This document shows, one piece after another, positions 48,231-56,299 of a stretch of 64,000 nt of DNA. This stretch comes from CAG-917 sp051883555 (GTDB taxonomy: Bacteria; Bacillota; Clostridia; Christensenellales; CAG-917). The stretch covers positions 6,533-70,532 of the forward strand of contig JBJETY010000008.1 of NCBI GenBank assembly GCA_051883555.1. Reading direction: 5' to 3'. Below the pieces are notes generated by a model. It saw only the letters and a program-made list of their open reading frames with translations. It was not told the DNA's origin and ran no database searches. A program made the position numbers and the translations under genes. Every line of letters starts with the position of its first letter. Position 1 is the stretch's first letter.

Positions 48231-49109
48231 ATGGCTAGTTTGAATGTTAAAAAAGGCGATAACGTAATGGTTATTACCGGCAAGGATAAAGGTAAAAGCG
48301 GTAAGGTTTTGAAAGTTGATACCGCAAAGGGCCGTATCTACGTCGAAGGTGTAAACATTGTTTCTAAGAGCAAAAAGCCGACAAGCGCTCAGGACAAGGG
48401 CGGTATCTTGAAGAAGGAAGGCAAAATCGACGCGTCAAACGTAATGATTATTTGTCCTACTTGTAAAGAAGTCGTCAGAGTCCGCCATGCAGACGCTCCT
48501 GCCGGAAGCGCTCAGAAATCAATCAGAGTATGCGCTAAATGCGGAGCTTCGCTTGACGAAAAGAAGGCGGCAGCAAAGAAAGTCGCTGCCAAGAAAGCTC
48601 CTGCAAAGAAAGCAACTGCTCCTGCAGCAGACGTAGCTGAAGTAAAGGAAGAAAAAGCAGCCGAGGTTAAAGTAACGGCAGAAACTACTGAAAAAGCTCC
48701 TGCAAAGAAAGCTCCTGCAAAAGCAGCGGCACCAAAAGCAGCTGAAGCAAAAGCCGAAGTAAAAGAAGCAGAACCTGCAAAGAAGGCTGCTCCTAAGACG
48801 ACTGCAGCTAAGGCAACTGCCGAAAAAGCAGAACCTGCAAAAAAGGCTCCTGCAAAGAAGGCGGAAGGTAGCGAAGCGGAAAAGGCTCCTGCAAAAAAGA
48901 CGACTGCAACTAAGACGGCTACAGCCGACGGAGAAAAGAAAGCTCCTGCTAAAAAGGCTACAGCTTCTACAGCAGCCGCAGCCGACGGAGAAAAAGCTCC
49001 GGCAAAGAAGGCTGCAACAACAAAAACTGCAACTGCAGAAAAGACGACCGAAGCTAAAAAAGCTCCTGCAAAAAAAGCAGCGCCAAAAGCTGACGGCGAA
49101 GATAAATAG
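48231..49109 (+). CDS. rplX: 50S ribosomal protein L24 with long Lys/Ala/Pro tail
   Basis: Residues 1-111 are a normal L24 with KOW motif (KKGDNVMVITGKDKGKSGKVLKV) and zinc ribbon (ICPTCKE...CAKCGASL). Residues 112-292 form a low-complexity tail of Lys, Ala, Pro, Glu and Thr with about nine PAKK units (APAKKA, EPAKKA), like the C-terminus of bacterial histone-H1-like proteins. L24 is normally about 105 residues. The tail is in frame up to the stop, rplE follows after 15 bases, and no ribosome-binding site separates it, so it is a true extension. It would protrude near the tunnel exit, where L24 lies. Confidence 0.93.
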   Translation: MASLNVKKGDNVMVITGKDKGKSGKVLKVDTAKGRIYVEGVNIVSKSKKPTSAQDKGGILKKEGKIDASNVMIICPTCKEVVRVRHADAPAGSAQKSIRVCAKCGASLDEKKAAAKKVAAKKAPAKKATAPAADVAEVKEEKAAEVKVTAETTEKAPAKKAPAKAAAPKAAEAKAEVKEAEPAKKAAPKTTAAKATAEKAEPAKKAPAKKAEGSEAEKAPAKKTTATKTATADGEKKAPAKKATASTAAAADGEKAPAKKAATTKTATAEKTTEAKKAPAKKAAPKADGEDK

Positions 49110-49124
49110 TACGGAGGTATTATC

Positions 49125-49724
49125 GTGGCAGAAAAAAAGAATCAGGTTGCTAAAGCAACTGCAACCGATAAGGCGAGCGCAGACAGATACAGACTTAAAA
49201 AGGTATATACCGAAAACGCTGTACCTGCATTAAAGAAGGCATTCGCCTATGAAAATGTCAACCAAATTCCTCGTCTTGAGAAAATCGTTCTCAATATGGG
49301 TTTCGGCGACGTTAAAGATGACAGCAAGAGCTTGAATGCTGCTGTTGAAGAGTTAAAGTTAATTGCTGGTCAAAAGCCTGTCGTAACGAAGGCAAAAAAG
49401 AGCGTTGCAAACTTCAAACTCAGAGAAGGAATGAACATAGGTGCAAAAGTTACTCTTCGCGGTAACAAAATGTATGATTTCCTTGATAAATTCATATCTA
49501 TCGCACTTCCTCGTGTTCGTGACTTCCGTGGTGTGTCCGCCAAATCATTTGATGGTAGAGGAAACTATGCTATCGGTGTTAAAGACCATTTGATTTTCCC
49601 TGAAATCTCATATGAACAGACTCAAAAATCAAGAGGATTTGACATTTGTATAGTTACAACCGCAAAAACGGACGAAGAGGCAAGAGAATTGTTAAAACAA
49701 CTCGGCATGCCTTTTGCGAAGTAA
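49125..49724 (+). CDS. rplE: 50S ribosomal protein L5
   Basis: L5 binds 5S rRNA. The 199-residue product has EKIVLNMGFGDVKDDSKSLNAAVEELKLIAGQKPVVTKAKKSVANFKLREG and GRGNYAIGVKDHLIFPEI. GTG at 49125 with GGAGG 7 bases upstream is the start, giving a basic N-terminal extension of about 20 residues (AEKKNQVAKATATDKASA) not usual in L5. Confidence 0.96.
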   Translation: MAEKKNQVAKATATDKASADRYRLKKVYTENAVPALKKAFAYENVNQIPRLEKIVLNMGFGDVKDDSKSLNAAVEELKLIAGQKPVVTKAKKSVANFKLREGMNIGAKVTLRGNKMYDFLDKFISIALPRVRDFRGVSAKSFDGRGNYAIGVKDHLIFPEISYEQTQKSRGFDICIVTTAKTDEEARELLKQLGMPFAK

Positions 49725-49736
49725 GGAGAATTAATA

Positions 49737-49922
49737 ATGGCAAAGAAATCAATGATAAACAAACAGCAAAGACCACAGAAATTCTCAACTCGTGAATATA
49801 CAAGATGTCGTATTTGCGGCAGACCTCACGCAGTTTTGAAGAAATATGGCATATGCAGAGTATGCTTCAGGGAACTTGCATACAAAGGTCAGATCCCTGG
49901 CGTCAGAAAGTCAAGCTGGTAA
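49737..49922 (+). CDS. rpsN: 30S ribosomal protein S14, zinc-binding type
   Basis: A 61-residue type Z S14. The two CxxC pairs (CRICG at about 24-27 and CRVC at about 40-43) bind zinc; KKSMINKQQRPQKFSTREYTRC precedes them. AAGGAG precedes the ATG. The presence of the zinc form in the main spc cluster is normal for Bacillota. Confidence 0.97.
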   Translation: MAKKSMINKQQRPQKFSTREYTRCRICGRPHAVLKKYGICRVCFRELAYKGQIPGVRKSSW

Positions 49923-49932
49923 GGAGGTTAAT

Positions 49933-50331
49933 ATGGTATTCACAGACCCAATTGCAGATATGTTGACAAGAATCAGAAACGCACAAACTGCTAAACATGA
50001 AACCGTAACTGTTCCGAGCTCAAAAGAAAAACTTGCTATCGCTGAAATTCTTTTAAAAGAAGGTTATATCAAAAACTTCGAAATTATCGAAAAGGACGTT
50101 CAGAACGATATTAAGATTACTTTAAAATATGTCGGCAAATACGAAAAAGTTATCAACGGTTTGAAGCGTGTATCAACGCCCGGCTTGAGAATTTATGCGG
50201 GTGCAAACGAACTCCCGAAAGTCCTTAACGGACTCGGAATCGCTATCCTTTCTACTTCACAAGGTATCATTACCGATAAAGTAGCAAGAGAAAAACACAT
50301 CGGCGGCGAAGTTCTCGCCTACGTGTGGTAA
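49933..50331 (+). CDS. rpsH: 30S ribosomal protein S8
   Basis: S8 is a primary 16S rRNA binder and spc operon regulator in enterobacteria. The 132-residue product MVFTDPIADMLTRIRNAQTAKHETV and the end LSTSQGIITDKVAREKHIGGEVLAYVW are typical. ATG at 49933 has AAGGAGG 6 bases upstream; longer in-frame reading lies inside rpsN. Confidence 0.98.
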   Translation: MVFTDPIADMLTRIRNAQTAKHETVTVPSSKEKLAIAEILLKEGYIKNFEIIEKDVQNDIKITLKYVGKYEKVINGLKRVSTPGLRIYAGANELPKVLNGLGIAILSTSQGIITDKVAREKHIGGEVLAYVW

Positions 50332-50342
50332 GGAGGTAGGAT

Positions 50343-50882
50343 ATGTCACGTATTGGTAGAGCTCCTATCGAAATTCCGGCAAACGTTACGTTTGAGAACA
50401 AAGACAATCTTATTACCGTCAAAGGTCCTCTCGGAACTTTGACTCAGGAAGTTGATAAGTCCATAACCGTAAAAAGCGAAAGCGGTAAAATCTTAGTCGA
50501 AAGACACAGCGAAGACAAAGACCACCGCGCTCTTCACGGATTGTATCGTGCAATCATAAACAATATGGTTAAAGGCGTAACTACCGGTTTTGAGAAAGCT
50601 TTGCTTGTAAACGGTGTAGGTTATAAATGCACGGTTGCAGGAAACAAACTTACAATGAACATCGGTTTCTCTCATCCGGTTGAAGTCGTAGCTCCGGAAG
50701 GCATTAAGTTTGAATTGCCAAGTCCGCTTGAAATAGTGGTTAAGGGAATTGACAAACAGAAAGTCGGACAAGTTGCGGCATCGATAAGAGAAATTAAGAA
50801 AGTCGAACCGTATCACGGATATGGTATTCAATATAAAGACGAAGTCGTTATCCGCAAAGTCGGTAAGGCTGCAGGTAAATAA
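50343..50882 (+). CDS. rplF: 50S ribosomal protein L6
   Basis: L6 lies near the sarcin-ricin loop. The 179-residue product starts MSRIGRAPIEIPANVTF and has the duplicated fold, with the C-terminal KVGQVAASIREIKKVEPYHGYGIQYKDEVVIRKVGKA. AAGGAGGTAGGAT precedes the ATG. rplR follows after 11 bases. Confidence 0.98.
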   Translation: MSRIGRAPIEIPANVTFENKDNLITVKGPLGTLTQEVDKSITVKSESGKILVERHSEDKDHRALHGLYRAIINNMVKGVTTGFEKALLVNGVGYKCTVAGNKLTMNIGFSHPVEVVAPEGIKFELPSPLEIVVKGIDKQKVGQVAASIREIKKVEPYHGYGIQYKDEVVIRKVGKAAGK

Positions 50883-50893
50883 GAGGTGAGACA

Positions 50894-51262
50894 ATGATAA
50901 ATAAGAAAGATAAGAACGCAGACAGACTTATACGTCATAAACGCGTCAGAAAATCAGTAAACGGCACCTCGGAAAGACCTCGTCTTAGCGTATATAGAAG
51001 TGAGAATCACATTTACGCTCAGGTCATCGACGACGTTAAAGGAGTAACGTTGGTATCTTCTTCGACGCTCGTAAAAGAAATTGCCGCACAAGCTGAAAAA
51101 ATCACTAAAATCGAAGCGGCAAAATTGGTCGGTGCCGATGTCGCTAAAAAAGCTATGGCAAAAGGTATAGAATCAGTCGTTTTCGATAGAGGCGGTTACA
51201 TCTATACAGGTAGAGTTGAAGCTTTGGCAGACGCTGCCAGAGAAGTCGGACTCAAATTTTAG
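50894..51262 (+). CDS. rplR: 50S ribosomal protein L18
   Basis: L18 binds 5S rRNA with L5. The 122-residue product has the basic N-terminus IRHKRVRKSVNGTSERPRLSVYRSENHIYAQVID and the conserved end VVFDRGGYIYTGRVEALADAAREVGLKF. GAGGTG lies before ATG, partly overlapping the rplF stop. Confidence 0.98.
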   Translation: MINKKDKNADRLIRHKRVRKSVNGTSERPRLSVYRSENHIYAQVIDDVKGVTLVSSSTLVKEIAAQAEKITKIEAAKLVGADVAKKAMAKGIESVVFDRGGYIYTGRVEALADAAREVGLKF

Positions 51263-51270
51263 GAGGAAAT

Positions 51271-51780
51271 ATGGCAAAGCGTGAAGAAAGAACAAACAGA
51301 GAACAAAATGACGGTATCTCCAAAAAACTCATTGCTCTTAACCGTGTTACCAAAGTTGTAAAAGGCGGTAGAACGATGCGTTTCAGCGCTCTTGTTGTAG
51401 TCGGCGATGAAAAAGGTTCGGTCGGACTCGGAATGGGTAAGGCTGCAGAAGTTCCTGAAGCTATCGAAAAAGCAACTCAAAATGCAAAGCGTGCTATGAA
51501 GCCGATTGCTCTTAAAGATACAACGATTCCTCATGAAATAATCGGAAAATTCGGCAGAGGTCAAGTAAGACTTCTTCCTGCTGAACCGGGTACCGGTGTT
51601 ATCGCCGGCGGTCCTGTTCGTGCGGTATTGGAAGTTACAGGTATCAAAGACATCAGAACAAAGTCTCTCGGTTCAAACAATCCGATTAACTGTGCTAAGG
51701 CAACGATCGAAGGTCTTTTGGGACTCAGAGATGCAAAACAAGTTGCGGCTCTCCGCGGTATACCTGTAGAGGAAATCTAA
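51271..51780 (+). CDS. rpsE: 30S ribosomal protein S5
   Basis: S5 shapes the mRNA entry channel and accuracy. The 169-residue product has KLIALNRVTKVVKGGRTMRFSALVVVGDEKGSVGLGMGKAAEVPEAI and the C-terminal LLPAEPGTGVIAGGPVRAVLEVTGIKDIRTKSLGSNNPIN. AGGAGG lies 5 bases before ATG. rpmD follows after 9 bases. Confidence 0.98.
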   Translation: MAKREERTNREQNDGISKKLIALNRVTKVVKGGRTMRFSALVVVGDEKGSVGLGMGKAAEVPEAIEKATQNAKRAMKPIALKDTTIPHEIIGKFGRGQVRLLPAEPGTGVIAGGPVRAVLEVTGIKDIRTKSLGSNNPINCAKATIEGLLGLRDAKQVAALRGIPVEEI

Positions 51781-51789
51781 GGAGGAATT

Positions 51790-51984
51790 ATGGCAACGAA
51801 AAAAGTTAAACAAATTAAAGTAACTCTTGTTAAAAGCACAATCGGTTGCGTAAAGAATCAAAAAGCTAACGTTGAAGCTTTGGGACTCGGTAAAGTCGGA
51901 AGTTCGAGAATTCACAACGACGACGCTGTAACAAGAGGAATGATAGGCAAAGTTTCTCACCTTGTTAAGGTTGAGGAAATCTAA
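51790..51984 (+). CDS. rpmD: 50S ribosomal protein L30
   Basis: A 64-residue L30 with KQIKVTLVKSTIGCVKNQKANVEALGLGKVGSSRIHNDDAVTRGMIGKVSHLVKVEEI. AAGGAGG precedes the ATG. L30 is slightly longer than the common 58-60 residues only because of the MATKKV start. Confidence 0.97.
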   Translation: MATKKVKQIKVTLVKSTIGCVKNQKANVEALGLGKVGSSRIHNDDAVTRGMIGKVSHLVKVEEI

Positions 51985-51995
51985 GGAGGGCAAGA

Positions 51996-52442
51996 ATGTA
52001 TATTCAAGAATTAAAAGGCGCAGAAGGCGCAACTAAAGCCCCTAAAAGAGTTGGACGCGGTATCGGTAGCGGAACCGGCAAGACTTCTACCCGTGGTCAC
52101 AAAGGTCAATGGGCAAGAAGCGGTGGCGGTGTTCGTCCTAACTTCGAAGGCGGTCAAATGCCTCTTACCAGAAGAATTCCGAAACGCGGTTTCAATAATA
52201 AGAGATTCGCTCATGAATATAGCGTTATAAACATCAGCGCATTGAACGTTTTTGAAAACGGAACGGTCGTCAATGCAGAAACGCTTGTTTCAAAGGGCAT
52301 TATCGGAAGTATCGCTCCTTACGGACTTAAAGTTATGGGCGACGGCAAGCTTGAAAAGAAATTAACCGTTCAAGCTGCTAAATTCACTAAAACCGCAAAG
52401 GAAGCTATTGAAAAAGCAGGCGGCAGTGTAGAGGTATTATAA
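51996..52442 (+). CDS. rplO: 50S ribosomal protein L15
   Basis: The 148-residue L15 has the Gly-rich N-terminus KRVGRGIGSGTGKTSTRGHKGQWARSGGGVRPNFEGGQMPLTRRIPKRGF and a globular C-terminus. AAGGAGG lies 6 bases before ATG. Its TAA shares one base with the secY start. Confidence 0.97.
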   Translation: MYIQELKGAEGATKAPKRVGRGIGSGTGKTSTRGHKGQWARSGGGVRPNFEGGQMPLTRRIPKRGFNNKRFAHEYSVINISALNVFENGTVVNAETLVSKGIIGSIAPYGLKVMGDGKLEKKLTVQAAKFTKTAKEAIEKAGGSVEVL

Positions 52443-53755
52443 TGTTTGAAACATTAAAGAACGCATTCAAGACTAAGGAAATCAGGGTTAAAATCTTTTT
52501 AACCTTGGCTCTCCTTTTAGTTTACAGGATAGGTTGTTATATTCCGTTGCCGGGTATTCAGGCCGATAAAATCGAAGCCGCAATTCTCGGTACAAGTGCA
52601 GGAGGAGATTTCCTCAGCATTTTGTCTACGATGACCGGTGGTTCTATGCAAAACGGTACGCTTTTTGCATTAGGTATTCTTCCGTTCATCAATGCGTTCA
52701 TTATAATGCAGCTTTTAACGCTCGCAATTCCTAAACTTGAAAAGCTTTCTAAAGAAGGCGAACTCGGAAGGAAAAAATTAACGCAAATCACAAGATACTT
52801 TGCTATCGTATTGGCTATCGTTCAGGCAATCGGTATCATTTTCACTTGGAAATCATACGACGCTATCGAACCGCTTTTCGGTAACAGTCAGGCAAGTCTT
52901 GTCATGACTATGATATGTATAGTCGTCCTTCTTGTCGGCGGCTCGACAATGGTAATGTGGCTCGGCGAAAGAATGACCGAATACGGAATCGGAAACGGAA
53001 CTTCGCTTATAATCTTTGTAGGTATCTTGTCTTCGTTCGGCGTTACGCTTGCTAAGTCTTTCAAGATGGTAGGCGAACAATGGACGTACATCTGGAATAT
53101 TATCGGTTTCCTTATTATTGTTTTCCTTATATTCCTTTTTATCGTATTCACCGACTTGTCGGAAAGACGCGTTACGGTTCAATACGCTAAACAGATTAAA
53201 GGAAACAAAATGTATGGCGGAAGGTCAACGCATATTCCTATCAGGGTAAACAGCGGCGGCGTTATGCCAATCATCTTTGCTTCATCAATTTGTATGTTCC
53301 CACAGATGATTATGAGTTTCTGGCCTACAAGCGACGCTTACATTTGGTATTCAACGCATATGGGTAGCGGTACGTGGCCTTACTACGTATTCCTTGCCTT
53401 ATTCATTATATTCTTCAGCTATTTCTATTCGATGATACAATTCAATCCGGATGAAATCGCAAAGAATATTCAGCAATCGGGCGGACTTATAATGGGTATA
53501 AGAGCAGGTAAACCTACGGCTGACTATTTGAGAAGAGTTAACAATCGTATAGTTTTAGTAGGTGCGTTATTCCTTGCTATACTTGCTTTGGTACCTACGT
53601 TCATATTCCAGGCATTGTCCGACAACGGTGCATTGGGATTCGGCAGCGCATTCTCCGCAACCGGATTACTTATCGTCGTATCGGTAGCTCTTGAATTGAA
53701 CAAGCAGTTGGAATCGCAGATAATGATGCGTCATTATAAAGGTTTCTTAAAATAA
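52442..53755 (+). CDS. secY: Preprotein translocase channel SecY
   Basis: SecY is the protein-conducting channel; it works with SecE (28.3 kb) and SecA (16.9 kb) of this window. The 437-residue product has ten membrane segments, the N-terminal KTKEIRVKIFLTLALLLVYRIGCYIPLPGI, RRVTVQYAKQIKGNKMYGG and the loop PDEIAKNIQQSGGLIMGIRAGKPTADYL. Its ATG overlaps the rplO stop (TAATG), with GAGG 8 bases upstream. adk follows after 55 bases that contain a hairpin. Confidence 0.98.
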   Translation: MFETLKNAFKTKEIRVKIFLTLALLLVYRIGCYIPLPGIQADKIEAAILGTSAGGDFLSILSTMTGGSMQNGTLFALGILPFINAFIIMQLLTLAIPKLEKLSKEGELGRKKLTQITRYFAIVLAIVQAIGIIFTWKSYDAIEPLFGNSQASLVMTMICIVVLLVGGSTMVMWLGERMTEYGIGNGTSLIIFVGILSSFGVTLAKSFKMVGEQWTYIWNIIGFLIIVFLIFLFIVFTDLSERRVTVQYAKQIKGNKMYGGRSTHIPIRVNSGGVMPIIFASSICMFPQMIMSFWPTSDAYIWYSTHMGSGTWPYYVFLALFIIFFSYFYSMIQFNPDEIAKNIQQSGGLIMGIRAGKPTADYLRRVNNRIVLVGALFLAILALVPTFIFQALSDNGALGFGSAFSATGLLIVVSVALELNKQLESQIMMRHYKGFLK

Positions 53756-53772
53756 ACCACAACTTTCAATAA

Positions 53773-53795
53773 GGCATCGCAATTTTTGCGATGCC
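53773..53795 (+). promoter_or_regulatory. Strong hairpin between secY and adk
   Basis: Perfect 10-bp stem GGCATCGCAA / TTGCGATGCC with a TTT loop and no following T-run. It lies 16 bases before the adk ATG. It may lower readthrough or mark an RNA processing site inside the operon. Confidence 0.6.
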
Positions 53796-53810
53796 GAAAG
53801 AGAGGTAAAA

Positions 53811-54431
53811 ATGAAAAACATAGTTTTACTCGGTGCACCGGGTGCCGGAAAAGGTACTCAGGCTGCACTTATCGCCAAAGAATACAACGTTCCTCACATT
53901 TCTACGGGTGACATTCTTCGTAGAAATATTAAAGAGGCAACCGAACTCGGCAAACTTGCTAAATCTTATATCGACAAAGGCGCTTTAGTCCCTGACGAAG
54001 TAGTTATCGATATAGTCAAAGACAGACTTACGGAGTCGGACGCTCAGAACGGATATATCCTTGACGGCTTTCCAAGAACTATAGCTCAGGCCGAAGCTCT
54101 GAAAAAAGTCGCGAGAATCGATATCGCTCTTAACATTGTCGTTCCGTTTGAAACGATAATAGAAAGATTGTCGGGCAGAAGAGTTTGTATTTGCGGAGAG
54201 ACGTCACACGTAAACGTGTTGAAGGGTAGCGACGTTTGCCCTAAATGCGGACAGAAGATGTTTATTCGTGACGACGATAAACCGGAGACGGTAAAAGCAA
54301 GACTTGACGTTTACGAAAAGCAGACCGCACCTTTGATCGGTTTTTATAAAAATGAAGGAGTGCTTGTCGATATTGACGCCACAACGGTGGAAGCCACGTT
54401 CGACGCAGTTAAAGAGGCGCTTAATAAATGA
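53811..54431 (+). CDS. adk: Adenylate kinase
   Basis: Adk interconverts ATP+AMP and 2 ADP. The 206-residue product has the P-loop LLGAPGAGKGTQA (7-19) and LDGFPRTIAQAE (84-95). The lid carries Cys126, Cys128, Cys143 and Cys146, so the first pair is C-x-C rather than the usual C-x2-C, and the lid is shorter than in Bacillus. Zinc binding is therefore possible but atypical. GAGAGG precedes the ATG, and the stop overlaps map in ATGA. Confidence 0.96.
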   Translation: MKNIVLLGAPGAGKGTQAALIAKEYNVPHISTGDILRRNIKEATELGKLAKSYIDKGALVPDEVVIDIVKDRLTESDAQNGYILDGFPRTIAQAEALKKVARIDIALNIVVPFETIIERLSGRRVCICGETSHVNVLKGSDVCPKCGQKMFIRDDDKPETVKARLDVYEKQTAPLIGFYKNEGVLVDIDATTVEATFDAVKEALNK

Positions 54432-55171
54432 TTTATTTAAAAACACCGTTTGAAATCGAAAAGATGAAAAAAGCGGGAAAAGTCGTAGGGGACCTGTTGA
54501 AATTTCTCGAAGAGAAGATTCAGGCGGGCATGACGACAAAGCAGCTTGATACGCTGGCGGAAAATTTTATCAGACGGCATAACGCCGTTCCGTCCTTTTT
54601 AAATTACGGCGGATATCCCGCATCGATTTGTTGCTCGATAGACGATGAAGTCGTACACGGTATTCCGGGCGACAGAATAATAGAAGAAGGGCAGCTGGTA
54701 AGCGTTGACGTCGGGGCAATACTCGACGGCTGGCAGGGCGACGCGGCAAGAACGTTTCTTGTCGGTAACGTCAGCGAAGAAAAAAGAAAACTCGTAAAAA
54801 TTGCCGAAGAAAGTTTTTATAAAGGCATAGCCGAATTTAAAGTCGGCAACCGCCTTGGCGATATATCGCACGCAATACAAAGTCACGTTGAAGCTAACGG
54901 CTTTTCCGTTGTAAGAAGCCTGGTTGGACACGGTATCGGCAAAGATATGCATGAAGACCCTAACGTTCCTAATTATGGAAGAGCGGGGAGCGGAATCGAA
55001 CTGAAAGAAGGTTTGGTGCTGGCAATAGAACCGATGATTAACATCGGTACGTATAAAGTCTACACTAAGCGTGACGGCTGGACAGTCGTAACATATGACG
55101 GTAAAGCGTCGGCACATTATGAAAACACCGTGGCATTAACGGAAAACGGCACGGAAATATTGACGCTTTGA
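54428..55171 (+). CDS. map: Type I methionine aminopeptidase
   Basis: Map removes the initiator methionine from nascent proteins. The 247-residue product has the metal ligands in VDVGAILDGWQGDAART (two Asp), GHGIGKDMHEDP (His), AIEPM (Glu) and HYENTVA (Glu). The ATG overlaps the adk stop. Gene order secY-adk-map-KOW-infA matches Bacillus. Only weak GCGCTTAAT upstream, so translation is coupled to adk. Confidence 0.97.
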   Translation: MIYLKTPFEIEKMKKAGKVVGDLLKFLEEKIQAGMTTKQLDTLAENFIRRHNAVPSFLNYGGYPASICCSIDDEVVHGIPGDRIIEEGQLVSVDVGAILDGWQGDAARTFLVGNVSEEKRKLVKIAEESFYKGIAEFKVGNRLGDISHAIQSHVEANGFSVVRSLVGHGIGKDMHEDPNVPNYGRAGSGIELKEGLVLAIEPMINIGTYKVYTKRDGWTVVTYDGKASAHYENTVALTENGTEILTL

Positions 55172-55178
55172 GGTGCGT

Positions 55179-55448
55179 ATGGAGTTAGGACAAGTTGTTT
55201 ATTCTAAACAAGGCCGTGACAGCGGACGCTACTATGCGGTTGTAGAAATCGTCGATAAAGATTATGTCAGAATCGCCGACGGAAAGCTGAGACGTATAAA
55301 ATCGCCTAAACTTAAAAAAATCAAGCATCTCAAAACAAAGGGAGAAACGCTTGATAAAATAAGCGAAAAACTGAAACAAAACGCGCAAGTTTTCGATACG
55401 GAACTTCGCAGTGCATTAAGACCGTTTAACGAAGAAACGGACAGTTAA
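55179..55448 (+). CDS. KOW-domain RNA-binding protein (L14e-like, YbzG type)
   Basis: An 89-residue protein MELGQVVYSKQGRDSGRYYAVVEIVDKDYVRIADGKLRRIKSPKLKKIKHLK: one KOW/L14e-type SH3 fold with a basic loop and a helical C-terminus. In Bacillota it sits between map and infA and is thought to bind RNA or ribosomes; exact role not known. ATG at 55179 has GAGG 5 bases upstream, overlapping the map stop. An earlier GTG lies in the ribosome-binding site. Confidence 0.88.
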   Translation: MELGQVVYSKQGRDSGRYYAVVEIVDKDYVRIADGKLRRIKSPKLKKIKHLKTKGETLDKISEKLKQNAQVFDTELRSALRPFNEETDS

Positions 55449-55463
55449 AAAATTGGAGGTTGT

Positions 55464-55685
55464 ATGTCTAAAGGAGACGTCATCGAAGCAGAAGGCAAGG
55501 TTATTGAAGTTTTGCCTCAAACGAAATTCAAGGTAGAACTTACAAACGGCCACGTTATCGTAGCTTATCTATCCGGAAAGCTCAGACAACACAATATACG
55601 AGTTTTAGAGGGTGACAAAGTCACCGTCGAGCTTAGCCCTTATGACCTTACTAAAGGCAGGGTTATGTGGAGATTTAAAAATTAA
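55464..55685 (+). CDS. infA: Translation initiation factor IF-1
   Basis: IF-1 occupies the A site in initiation. The 73-residue product MSKGDVIEAEGKVIEVLPQTKFKVELTNGHVIVAYLSGKLRQHNIRVLEGDKVTVELSPYDLTKGRVMWRFKN is a complete OB fold without differences of note. TTGGAGG lies 6 bases before ATG. rpmJ follows after 20 bases. Confidence 0.98.
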   Translation: MSKGDVIEAEGKVIEVLPQTKFKVELTNGHVIVAYLSGKLRQHNIRVLEGDKVTVELSPYDLTKGRVMWRFKN

Positions 55686-55705
55686 TTAGGTCGGAGGAAA
55701 GAATA

Positions 55706-55822
55706 ATGAAAGTAAGACCATCGGTAAAACCAATGTGTGACAAGTGCAAAGTTATCAAGCGTAACGGAAGAGTTATGGTTATTTGCTCAAAGTATAAAAA
55801 CCATAAGCAACGTCAAGGCTGA
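55706..55822 (+). CDS. rpmJ: 50S ribosomal protein L36
   Basis: A 38-residue L36, MKVRPSVKPMCDKCKVIKRNGRVMVICSKYKNHKQRQG. It has the zinc ligands C11, C14, C27 and a His near 33. CGGAGG lies 8 bases before ATG. Normal place between infA and rpsM. Confidence 0.96.
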   Translation: MKVRPSVKPMCDKCKVIKRNGRVMVICSKYKNHKQRQG

Positions 55823-55834
55823 TTAGTAAATATT

Positions 55835-55880
55835 CCAAAGCGGCTGCCTGCAACATTCCGTTTTTTTTGCAGGACTTTGG
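55835..55880 (+). promoter_or_regulatory. Nested hairpin between rpmJ and rpsM
   Basis: Outer stem CCAAAG (55835-55840) with CTTTGG (55875-55880) and inner stem CCTGCAA (55847-55853) with TTGCAGG (55867-55873). T-runs lie in the loop (55860-55867) and again near 55893. It may be a ribosomal-protein binding site regulating the alpha operon part. Confidence 0.6.
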
Positions 55881-55919
55881 TTGTTCAGATAGATTTTTTT
55901 AAATTTTTGGAGGTAGAAA

Positions 55920-56288
55920 ATGGCAAGAATCGCCGGCGTGGAATTACCACGTGAGAAAAGAGTTGAAATCGGACTTACATACATTTTCGGTATCGGTCGT
56001 CCGACAGCCAACAAAATTTTAAGCGAAACAGGCATCAGTCCGGACGTCCGTGTTAAGGACTTGGACGAAAATCAAGTCAGCTTGCTTCGTGACTACATTG
56101 AAAAGCAACTTACTGTCGAAGGTGACTTAAAAAGAGAAATCGACACAAACATTAAAGAACTTAAAGAAATCGGCTCATACAGAGGTATCCGTCACAGAAA
56201 GGGACTTCCTGTAAGAGGTCAGAGTACAAAACAGAATGCGCGCACGAGAAAAGGTCCGAAAAAGACTGTTAGCCGCAAGAAGAAATAA
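55920..56288 (+). CDS. rpsM: 30S ribosomal protein S13
   Basis: S13 links the 30S head to the 50S. The 122-residue product MARIAGVELPREKRVEIGLTYIFGIGRPTANKIL and the C-terminal SYRGIRHRKGLPVRGQSTKQNARTRKGPKKTV are typical. TTGGAGG lies 6 bases before ATG. rpsK follows after 11 bases. Confidence 0.98.
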   Translation: MARIAGVELPREKRVEIGLTYIFGIGRPTANKILSETGISPDVRVKDLDENQVSLLRDYIEKQLTVEGDLKREIDTNIKELKEIGSYRGIRHRKGLPVRGQSTKQNARTRKGPKKTVSRKKK

Positions 56289-56299
56289 GGAGCGATGAC

